DNA of 12,956 bases from the NCBI GenBank assembly GCA_020344865.1, contig CP070830.1, forward strand, positions 1,269,227-1,282,182, in the 5' to 3' direction. Made by a program: the position numbers and the translations under genes. This document shows positions 7,882 to 12,558 of this stretch, in pieces; within the stretch, counting starts at the first letter, position 1, and each line of letters begins with the position of its first letter. The notes under the pieces were generated by a model that did no database searches, was not told the DNA's origin, and saw only the letters and a list, made by a program, of their open reading frames with translations. The DNA is from Planctomycetota bacterium. Lineage in GTDB: Bacteria > Planctomycetota > Phycisphaerae > Sedimentisphaerales > Anaerobacaceae.

Positions 7882-8668
7882 GGAGATTCCCCGAAAGCAG
7901 CTTTTCAGGGCTGGCCCGGCGCATTTGAAGACCGTCGCACTGCGCGCGTACTCCGGCCAAAAAAAGCAATCCGCCCAGGACCAGAGAATTACCAGCTTTC
8001 TCCCTATGGTCCATAAAATAGTGCAGCAGGTCGTAACCTATCTCAGACCGCCATTGTCATTTGAAGATTTGGTCTCAGCCGGAACCGTCGGTCTCGTCAA
8101 GGCCGCTCGCGATTACGACCCCCTCCGACAGGCCGAGTTCAAAACCTATGCTTATATTAGAATCAAAGGTGCTGTCCTCGATGAGCTTAGAGGATGGTCC
8201 TTTGTCCCCGCAAATCTGAATAAAAAGGTGCAAAATGCGCTCGAGCTAAGCCGAAAAATCACCGAACAGACGGGCTCTGCCCCCTCCGACGATGAATTGG
8301 CGCAAAAGCTCGGCATAACCGTCGAAGAGCTCTACCGGACTTTCGAAAATGCCCGAGCCCAGCATTTCCTCTCTATCGATGGCTTCGCAGACGGCACGCC
8401 GGTACTCGGTGACCTCTTAGCCTCAGCCAATACAACCACCCCCGATAAGCAGATGGAACATGCCGAGCTTATAGATAAGCTCACAGAGGCCATACAGCAG
8501 TTGCCCGAGAGAAAACGACAGATTGTTCTGCTCTACTATCAGCAGCATCTGACTATGAAACAGATTGCTGAGGTCTTCAGTATTACGGAGCCTCGCGTAA
8601 GTCAACTCCACGCAAGCGCTCTATTTAACCTTTCCGTAAAATTGAGGCAATGGAAAGATGGCAGATAA
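7865..8668 (+). CDS. fliA: Flagellar sigma factor FliA (sigma-28)
   Basis: FliA directs RNA polymerase to late flagellar genes. The 267-residue protein lacks region 1. It has region 2 at about 42-118 (HKIVQQVVTYLRPPLSFEDL, then AEFKTYAYIRIKGAVLDELR followed by the WSFVP turn that in FliA reads WVPR), region 3 around 119-165, and region 4 at about 203-262 (QQLPERKRQIVLLYYQQHLT, with the recognition helix ITEPRVSQLHASALFNL). The start is a GTG at 7865 with AGAAAGG about 10 nt upstream, inside the previous gene. The last 11 nt overlap the next small gene. Two sites in this window match its expected promoter type (10601-10627 and 12424-12450). Confidence 0.95.
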   Translation: MAGQAKEIPRKQLFRAGPAHLKTVALRAYSGQKKQSAQDQRITSFLPMVHKIVQQVVTYLRPPLSFEDLVSAGTVGLVKAARDYDPLRQAEFKTYAYIRIKGAVLDELRGWSFVPANLNKKVQNALELSRKITEQTGSAPSDDELAQKLGITVEELYRTFENARAQHFLSIDGFADGTPVLGDLLASANTTTPDKQMEHAELIDKLTEAIQQLPERKRQIVLLYYQQHLTMKQIAEVFSITEPRVSQLHASALFNLSVKLRQWKDGR

Positions 8669-8897
8669 TGATTCCTCTATAATAAAGCCGGTCGAAAGCC
8701 TGCAAAATATTGGAACTCTAAAACCCGTGAAACGTCGGGAAGAAAGAAAACGCCGACAGTACCTGCAGGAGCAAAAAAGCGAGCAATTTGAACAACAGCC
8801 GGACGACTCCGCCGACCAGCAGAACCTCGCCGGTCAGTCCGCTGACCAGCAGGCCAACGGCAACCCCGATGATACCGGAATCGATTATTGTGCATGA
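8658..8897 (+). CDS. Small charged protein downstream of fliA
   Basis: The predicted protein has 79 residues with a strongly basic middle (LKPVKRREERKRR, about 22-34) and a Gln/Asp-rich tail in which SADQQ is duplicated (NLAGQ between the copies). It has no membrane segment and is probably largely disordered. The ATG lies within the fliA 3' end (11-nt overlap) and is preceded by GGAAAG, so translation is likely coupled to FliA. I do not recognise a family. Short proteins with a PVKRR-type basic segment occur near flagellar genes in other bacteria, but I cannot confirm homology from sequence alone. Confidence 0.6.
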   Translation: MADNDSSIIKPVESLQNIGTLKPVKRREERKRRQYLQEQKSEQFEQQPDDSADQQNLAGQSADQQANGNPDDTGIDYCA

Positions 8898-8945
8898 GGT
8901 CATAAACTCTTTTCCCGCGAAGATAATGAAAGGTTGGGATAACAA

Positions 8946-9284
8946 ATGATACAGGCAACAGCACGCATCTTAAGGGCCGACAGTGTAAAAGTCGAAGGCC
9001 GGCTCTCTCTTGATCTCACACAGGCTCATCCGCAACTGCCGAGGGCCGCAGGCGCAGCCTCAGCACAACCGCAGGTTCGTATTCTCGAAAACCACCCTGA
9101 TTTTGCCGTCATAGAAATAACCTGCTCCTGTGGAGCAAAAACAAACTTAAGATGTGAATATGCTGCCGAGTCGCCTCCCGGCACCGCCCAAGCGCAAGGC
9201 AATAAACCTACGGCGGACGCAAATTCACTCAATACTCCGAAAGCGGCTTCCCCTGCCGACAAGGCAAAAGAACAAACAAAATAA
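8946..9284 (+). CDS. Small hypothetical protein with CxC motif
   Basis: This 112-residue protein has a probable folded core (about residues 43-72: VRILENHPDFAVIEITCSCG followed by an LRCEY segment) and an Ala/Pro/Lys-rich disordered tail. Cys60, Cys62 and Cys70 could bind a metal, perhaps as half of a zinc site completed by a dimer or partner; that is an inference. GGTTGGGAT precedes the ATG. It lies 48 nt after the previous small gene and 13 nt before the lipoprotein gene, so it is probably part of the same operon. The family is unknown to me. It could be a motility regulator such as a translational or export control protein, but nothing in the sequence proves this. Confidence 0.65.
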   Translation: MIQATARILRADSVKVEGRLSLDLTQAHPQLPRAAGAASAQPQVRILENHPDFAVIEITCSCGAKTNLRCEYAAESPPGTAQAQGNKPTADANSLNTPKAASPADKAKEQTK

Positions 9285-9297
9285 GGAGAAAAGTCCC

Positions 9298-9897
9298 ATG
9301 AAAACTAACAACAAGAACGTCGTTTTAATAGTGCAAATACTGCTACTGCTTGTGCTGTCCGGCTGTGAAATCCCAAAAGGACCCGTCAAAGTTGTCTTTG
9401 CGCCGGAGCCTGCTACCGCCCCTCCCAGCGGTGCCGCTGCCAATAGATTTCAGGAGTCTGCCCCGCAAACCCAGACCGCCGTAGAGTCCGCCGTCGAGAT
9501 GTCCGAAAAGTATGCCGCCCTCTCTGAACAAGCCGCTGCAATGCAACAGGAAAATCGGAACTTCCTCGCCGAAAACGAACAGCTCAGTCAGCAGCTCCAC
9601 GCCTCACAGAAACAGCTGCAACAGGCACAAAAGGAGTTGGCCGAAGCTAATGACCTCCTGATTGAAATGCGAATTGAATTGAACAACTGGAAAACCAATG
9701 TCCTTGGTTTCCGCGACGAGATGCGCGACGCCGAAAAGGCCCAGCTCGAGGCCCTCTTTAAGATACTGAACGTCCTCGGCGCGAAGGTAAAACCGGAGTC
9801 GGCTCTGGGCCAAGCGTCACCAGGCGAACAATTACCAACTCAGCTCAGCCACGCGCAACCACAAAAATCCCTGACTGCAGGACTGTCAAATGAATAG
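9298..9897 (+). CDS. Coiled-coil lipoprotein
   Basis: The 199-residue protein starts with a lipoprotein signal peptide (basic start, hydrophobic 8-20, lipobox LVLSGC with Cys23). A Pro/Ala-rich linker follows, then a long coiled coil from about 66 to 157 (heptad segments such as YAALSEQAAAMQQENRNF and LSQQLHASQKQLQQAQKEL). The frame extends upstream, but ATG 9298 is the right start because AAGGAG at 9283-9288 is well placed and the signal peptide begins there. It overlaps the next gene by 8 nt. Lipid anchoring in the inner or outer membrane with a periplasmic coiled coil is expected; the +2 residue is Glu rather than Asp, so outer-membrane sorting is possible. Position in the flagellar operon suggests a basal-body or envelope accessory role. 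Confidence 0.8.
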   Translation: MKTNNKNVVLIVQILLLLVLSGCEIPKGPVKVVFAPEPATAPPSGAAANRFQESAPQTQTAVESAVEMSEKYAALSEQAAAMQQENRNFLAENEQLSQQLHASQKQLQQAQKELAEANDLLIEMRIELNNWKTNVLGFRDEMRDAEKAQLEALFKILNVLGAKVKPESALGQASPGEQLPTQLSHAQPQKSLTAGLSNE

Positions 9898-10516
9898 CTT
9901 AAAAAGAGTATCGTTCATAATAGTGACGCTCCTTTCAGCTGGTTGCCGGTTCTATAGCGCACCTGTGCCCCTTGCGGACCACTATTTTCTCAATCCCGAC
10001 AAGAACCTCTACGCCGTCGGCAGGGTCGCTCTAATCCAGTTGAATAACGATTCGAGTTACCCTCAAATAGCCGGTGATACCACCGAAGCCCTCTACCAGG
10101 CACTCCAGAAAAAACAGGTCTTCGGCGTTACCCTTGTCCACCAGGACGACCCAGCTTGGCGCAGCTTACAGTTGGACCTCGACTCGAATTATACACTTGA
10201 GCAGTTGGCCGCTGTTCGAAGGACACTAAACTGTGATGCGATATTGACCGGAACTCTCACGGAATATCAGCCTTACCCCCATTTGACCATAGGCCTTCGC
10301 CTTAAGCTTCTGGACCTCAGGGATGGAACTTTACTCTGGGCCCTCGAACAGATTTGGGATAGCGCCGATAAGGCAACCGAATATCGCATAAAGGACTATT
10401 TTCTCTTTCAGGTCCGTTCCGGTTATGAGCCTCTCCGCGAGCAGTTGGTCGCTGTAAGTTCGCTCAAGTTTGTCAAATTCGTGGCTTATGAGGTGGCTGA
10501 AACGCTAAATCCTTAG
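9890..10516 (+). CDS. CsgG/TolB-N-like lipoprotein
   Basis: This 208-residue protein has a lipobox (LLSAGC, Cys19) and a domain that resembles the CsgG/FlgT/TolB-N group of outer-membrane-associated proteins. A first strand and helix read VGRVALIQLNNDS and TTEALYQALQKKQVFGVTLV. A later Rossmann-like portion has RRTLNCDAILTGTLTEYQPY followed by a strand-rich LRLKLLDLRDGTLLWALEQ. The ATG overlaps the end of the coiled-coil lipoprotein gene by 8 nt (ATGAATAG). The similarity is judged by pattern only, so the exact family is uncertain. In Vibrio, FlgO/FlgP/FlgT lipoproteins and periplasmic proteins build extra outer-membrane rings on the flagellum; a comparable role here is a hypothesis. It is the last gene before a hairpin and a new promoter. 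Confidence 0.75.
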   Translation: MNSLKRVSFIIVTLLSAGCRFYSAPVPLADHYFLNPDKNLYAVGRVALIQLNNDSSYPQIAGDTTEALYQALQKKQVFGVTLVHQDDPAWRSLQLDLDSNYTLEQLAAVRRTLNCDAILTGTLTEYQPYPHLTIGLRLKLLDLRDGTLLWALEQIWDSADKATEYRIKDYFLFQVRSGYEPLREQLVAVSSLKFVKFVAYEVAETLNP

Positions 10517-10540
10517 GTTTATGGTAGGGCCGTGAACCTG
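10514..10540 (+). terminator. Hairpin at operon end, no U-tract
   Basis: TAGGTTTATGG (10514-10524, including the stop codon) pairs with CCGTGAACCTG (10530-10540) across a 5-nt loop. The 11-bp stem includes G-U wobbles that pair only in the + strand RNA, so the structure belongs to the operon transcript. An AT-rich stretch follows but no run of U, so it may stabilise the 3' end or pause polymerase rather than act as a classical terminator. Confidence 0.5.
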
Positions 10541-10600
10541 ATAAATTCGTCTAAAAACGGCATTGACTTTAGAAAAAAATGAAAAATTGCCAAAAAAGCC

Positions 10601-10627
10601 TAAAGTTTTTTGAAAAACCCGCGAAAA
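10601..10627 (+). promoter_or_regulatory. Sigma-28 (FliA)-type promoter upstream of the FlgM-like gene
   Basis: TAAAGTTT at 10601-10608 matches the enterobacterial sigma-28 -35 box perfectly. After exactly 11 nt comes CGCGAAAA (10620-10627), which matches 5 of 8 positions of GCCGATAA and 5 of 6 of its CGATAA core. The FlgM-like start codon is about 40 nt further on. An A/T-rich inverted repeat (10591-10597 with 10606-10612) overlaps the -35 box. Specificity for FliA is inferred from the motif and the presence of fliA in the same locus. Confidence 0.6.
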
Positions 10628-10665
10628 AGACTGAGGCGTGGAGGTTTTGAAAGAGAAGGTACGCA

Positions 10666-10929
10666 ATGAAAATAGATGCTGACAAAATACACGATATTCT
10701 CACACAGTCGTCGGCGACCCAGCCCAACTCTACCAGGCCCGCACCCGATAATGATACGGACGCATCCTTGCAGGTTGACTTCGCCGCTTTCATTGACAAG
10801 GCAACACAAACTCCCCCGGCGGATACAGAGGCTGTTCAGCACGCGCAAGAGCTTTTACTTTCCGGCGATCTCGATACCTTGGAAAACTGTCGAGAGGCCG
10901 CAGAGAACATCACAAAGTTTGGCATATAA
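10666..10929 (+). CDS. flgM: FlgM-like anti-sigma-28 factor (divergent)
   Basis: This 87-residue protein starts MKIDADKI and has a Pro/Asp/Thr-rich, probably unstructured first half. Its helical C-terminal part (about 52-87: TEAVQHAQELLLSGDLDTLE, then NCREAAENITKFGI) resembles the C-terminal sigma-binding region of FlgM proteins, with a helix, an SG turn and a final helix. Size, disorder pattern and start support FlgM. So does the FliA-type promoter directly upstream, since flgM is commonly autoregulated by FliA. GAGAAGG lies 6 nt before the ATG. FlgM would bind FliA until it is exported through the completed hook-basal body. The similarity is weak enough that it could instead be another small flagellar export substrate. 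Confidence 0.55.
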   Translation: MKIDADKIHDILTQSSATQPNSTRPAPDNDTDASLQVDFAAFIDKATQTPPADTEAVQHAQELLLSGDLDTLENCREAAENITKFGI

Positions 10930-10945
10930 ATACGAAAGCATTGAA

Positions 10946-10979
10946 CGCAAGGCCGACCACGGATGGTCGAAACAGTGCG
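10946..10979 (+). ncRNA. Nested hairpin in the 3' UTR of the FlgM-like gene
   Basis: CGACCA (10954-10959) pairs perfectly with TGGTCG (10964-10969) across a CGGA loop, and an outer CGCA (10946-10949) pairs with TGCG (10976-10979). The element lies 17 nt after the stop codon and 25 nt before the intrinsic terminator. I recognise no known riboswitch or RNA family; it may be a 3' UTR structure or part of a small RNA released from the transcript. Confidence 0.35.
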
Positions 10980-11003
10980 CCTTAAAGGATTATTTTGCGG
11001 AAC

Positions 11004-11061
11004 GGCGAGGATGTTTGGTTTGTTGGCCACCCCCAAAACCCATCACCTCGCCTCTTTTTTT
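11004..11061 (+). terminator. Intrinsic (Rho-independent) terminator
   Basis: GGCGAGG (11004-11010) pairs with CCTCGCC (11046-11052). Inner pairs ATG/CAT, GGTT/AACC and TTGG/CCAA extend the stem to about 18 bp with small bulges, closing on the loop CCACCC (11027-11032). TCTTTTTTT follows at once (11053-11061). It ends the transcript of the FlgM-like gene and separates it from the HPP gene. Confidence 0.88.
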
Positions 11062-11092
11062 GCTCTCAAAATAGGACCTGCATCTGAAAACT

Positions 11093-11581
11093 ATGCCTGA
11101 GCCGACAAATAAAGGTGCTGAAACCACCATAATCGCCAAATTCAAAAAGCTCTGGAAATTCTACATCCTCCAGAGCCTCTTGGCCGCTGCCGCCCTTGCT
11201 GTTCTCGTTCTAATCCTCGGCAAAGATAAAATGGTCATAATCAGCGCAATGGGCGCCACCAGTTTCATCGTCTTCGCAATGCCAAAGGCCGCCTCCGCAC
11301 AAACGAGAAACGTCATCGGCGGCCACCTTGTTGGACTCGCCTGCGGAGCTGTATTTTACTTCACGGCACTGCCGTATTTCGTCGAGTACCCATTCGCAGT
11401 TGCGATTGCCATCTTCCTTATGGTCGCTCTGGACGTCGAACATCCCCCTGCTGCCGGCACAGCGCTGGCCGTGGTCATAAACGAAGTCTCACGAGATGCC
11501 TTCATCACCATAATGGTAAGTACGCTCGTATTGTCTCAATGCCGCTACTATCTAAGAAACTACCTAAAAGACCTGGTTTGA
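11093..11581 (+). CDS. HPP family integral membrane protein
   Basis: The 162-residue protein belongs to the HPP family. It has about four membrane helices (roughly 23-43, 47-64, 75-95 and 100-115 plus a C-terminal hydrophobic stretch 134-149), the family segment MGATSFIVFAMPKAASAQTR with RNVIGGHLVG (53-81), and the name-giving motif in DVEHPPAAGTALA (114-126). HPP proteins are poorly characterised; some plant and cyanobacterial members are linked to nitrite transport across membranes. A weak TAGGA lies 16 nt before the ATG. The terminator directly upstream cuts it off from the flagellar genes, so a motility role is not implied. Confidence 0.88.
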   Translation: MPEPTNKGAETTIIAKFKKLWKFYILQSLLAAAALAVLVLILGKDKMVIISAMGATSFIVFAMPKAASAQTRNVIGGHLVGLACGAVFYFTALPYFVEYPFAVAIAIFLMVALDVEHPPAAGTALAVVINEVSRDAFITIMVSTLVLSQCRYYLRNYLKDLV

Positions 11582-11596
11582 AATGGTCTCCTCCGC

Positions 11597-11646
11597 TTGA
11601 TTGAAGCCCCTTGTCTGCGAGGCTCGGCCTCAGACGTAACAATCAA
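11597..11646. repeat. Nested inverted repeat after the HPP gene
   Basis: The outer arms TTGATTG (11597-11603) and CAATCAA (11640-11646) pair over 7 bp. Inside, GTCT (11613-11616) pairs with AGAC (11632-11635) and GAGGC (11619-11623) with GCCTC (11627-11631), closing on a TCG loop. No T-run follows on either strand, so it is not a standard terminator. It starts 16 nt after the HPP stop codon. Confidence 0.65.
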
Positions 11647-11926
11647 AAGTCAGCCCCGTTTCTTCCCGCTGTAATGACAGCTTTACTGTGCCCGACCGGC
11701 TTGCGTAAATCGTTGCTTGGTGGATTTCATCCTCAAATTTACAGTCGATGACGGCTTTATCGAAATGGCAATATCTGGTATCCGGGCGGCTGCTGCTCAC
11801 ATTGCGGCGCTCTTGGCGTGGATGGCCCGGACGCCAGATGCGCTCCCTGCTTTCTCCGAGAGAAATGCTTCTCACCACCCGACATGTTATTCTCTTTACC
11901 ATTTCATCACGCCCCGACAAAACCAT
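11630..11926 (-). CDS. Doubtful hypothetical ORF
   Basis: An open minus-strand frame of 98 codons, with a second Met 8 codons in. It ends in a plausible mixed polar/hydrophobic stretch (FEDEIHQATIYASRSGTVKL), but it is Arg-rich in the first half, matches no family I know and has no strong ribosome binding site. It would run opposite to every other gene here and overlaps three inverted repeats. It could be a decayed gene fragment or a chance frame. Confidence 0.2.
   Translation of the reverse strand: MVLSGRDEMVKRITCRVVRSISLGESRERIWRPGHPRQERRNVSSSRPDTRYCHFDKAVIDCKFEDEIHQATIYASRSGTVKLSLQREETGLTFDCYV
11705..11742. repeat. Inverted repeat with inner stem
   Basis: GTAAAT (11705-11710) pairs with ATTTAC (11737-11742). 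Within the loop GGAT (11722-11725) pairs with ATCC (11729-11732) around TTC, with one further G-C pair beyond a T-T mismatch. Its stability is modest. Confidence 0.4.
11773..11839. repeat. 15-nt-arm inverted repeat
   Basis: ATCTGG-TAT-CCGGGC (11773-11787) is mirrored by GCCCGG-ACG-CCAGAT (11825-11839). The arms give 12 pairs with one symmetrical 3-nt internal loop and enclose a 37-nt GC-rich segment. This is the most extensive inverted repeat in the region. It fits a structured RNA or a mobile-element or recombination site remnant better than an operator, given the arm spacing. Confidence 0.6.
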
Positions 11927-12125
11927 CGTAGCAAACTAAGGCTCATAAATCAAGCAAAATCACGCCCCCACCGCGCTCACAGCCGCACACCTGCCTTGCC
12001 AAATCCCCTCGCGCGTTCCGAACTCCGCTATTATAGGACGCACCGAAAGTTTATCATGGATGTACCCCGCCTTTATGCCTAAAATACATCGCGTTCTTGC
12101 GCTATTTTACTAGGGAATCAGCAAA

Positions 12126-12326
12126 ATGCAGATTATTGCCCGGTGCCCGAGATGTAAATACAACTGGCTGCTCGGCGAAGAAGCCGCCGACCGGAGAATA
12201 AAGTGCCGCAAGTGCAGAAAGCTCTTCAAAGTCCCCAAACTAAGTGACGTGCCGAAGGCGGTCAAGGTAATAAAGACTGCAAAAGGCACCATTTACGTCG
12301 ACCAGAACGGAAATACCTATGCCTGA
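12126..12326 (+). CDS. Small zinc-ribbon protein (MJ0042-type)
   Basis: This 66-residue protein has a zinc-ribbon with four cysteines, CPRC (7-10) and CRKC (27-30). The sequence between and after them (W14, then IKCRKCRKLFKVP) is typical of the MJ0042/zinc_ribbon_5 type. A short strand-rich tail follows (TIYVDQNGNTYA). AGGGAA lies about 9 nt before the ATG. Such ribbons are usually N-terminal modules of larger regulators or membrane proteins; here the ribbon stands almost alone, so it may bind a protein or nucleic acid partner. No operon partner is evident. Confidence 0.75.
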   Translation: MQIIARCPRCKYNWLLGEEAADRRIKCRKCRKLFKVPKLSDVPKAVKVIKTAKGTIYVDQNGNTYA

Positions 12327-12423
12327 GCTAGCCCCTGCTCGATGACAATTCAGGCCGCGCACCCCCCATCCGTTGGCACCCCGCCGCCGCGACCAAAATC
12401 CCTCCTGCCGGCACGAAAAACGC

Positions 12424-12450
12424 TAAAGTATCGCCAAAACCCATCGAGAA
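12424..12450 (+). promoter_or_regulatory. Second sigma-28-type promoter
   Basis: TAAAGTAT (12424-12431) matches 7 of 8 bases of the sigma-28 -35 box. With the canonical 11-nt spacer, ATCGAGAA (12443-12450) follows and contains CGAGAA, 5 of 6 of the CGATAA core. The spacing is identical to that of the promoter before the FlgM-like gene. It would give a leader of about 100 nt before the ATG at 12559. Confidence 0.45.
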
Positions 12451-12461
12451 TAAAATGGGTT
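12438..12461. repeat. Inverted repeat over the -10 region of the second sigma-28-like promoter
   Basis: AACCCAT (12438-12444) and ATGGGTT (12455-12461) are perfect 7-bp arms around a 10-nt spacer that contains the putative -10 core. It could be an operator, or a chance overlap with a transcript hairpin; no T-run follows on the + strand. Confidence 0.5.
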
Positions 12462-12558
12462 GGTGTGTTGAATTAGATGTAGTGCTGCGCCCTTGGCGTT
12501 ATAGTGAGAAAAGTCATGGACTTATGGGCAAATTGACACAAGTGACCGGGCCTTACGA

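Larger units (their letters stand above)
11582..12125. other. Gene-poor region with inverted repeats
   Basis: About 540 nt without a convincing gene. It holds three nested inverted repeats listed separately (11597-11646, 11705-11742, 11773-11839) and a small GCTGT/ACAGC hairpin at 11668-11681. One minus-strand frame (11630-11926, 98 codons) is open with acceptable codon use but has no recognisable domain or clear ribosome binding site. The 3' third (about 11940-12100) shows only AT/GC patchiness and no clear promoter for the zinc-ribbon gene. Confidence 0.5.

Noticed and set aside
9154..9297. Upstream extension of the coiled-coil lipoprotein
   Set aside because: The extension would bury the lipoprotein signal peptide and overlap the CxC gene; AAGGAG and ATG at 9298 give the proper start.
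10374..10381. Perfect sigma-28 -10 box GCCGATAA inside the second lipoprotein gene
   Set aside because: The sequence 11 nt further upstream (TGGGATAG) has no resemblance to the TAAAGTTT -35 box, and the site lies within a coding region.
10676..11074. 132-codon frame overlapping the FlgM-like gene and the terminator
   Set aside because: It runs through the intrinsic terminator, has no Shine-Dalgarno sequence, and its composition fits an out-of-frame shadow.
10930..11092. c-di-GMP riboswitch (GEMM) in the spacer before HPP
   Set aside because: A GCAAGGC stretch is superficially similar, but the paired arms and tetraloop receptor of GEMM are absent.
11717..12082. Plus-strand frame of 121 codons from TTG
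   Set aside because: No ribosome binding site, no domain, Arg/His/Pro-rich composition unlike the true genes, and it crosses the inverted repeats.
11582..12125. Integron attC site, CRISPR array or known RNA (tmRNA, RNase P, SRP RNA)
   Set aside because: No GTTRRRY/RYYYAAC core pair, no spaced direct repeats, and none of the conserved cores of those RNAs could be found by eye.
12373..12392. TTGGCACC before the last gene as a sigma-54 -24 element
   Set aside because: The -12 GC dinucleotide is not at the required distance (N9 instead of N10) and the TTGCA context is absent.
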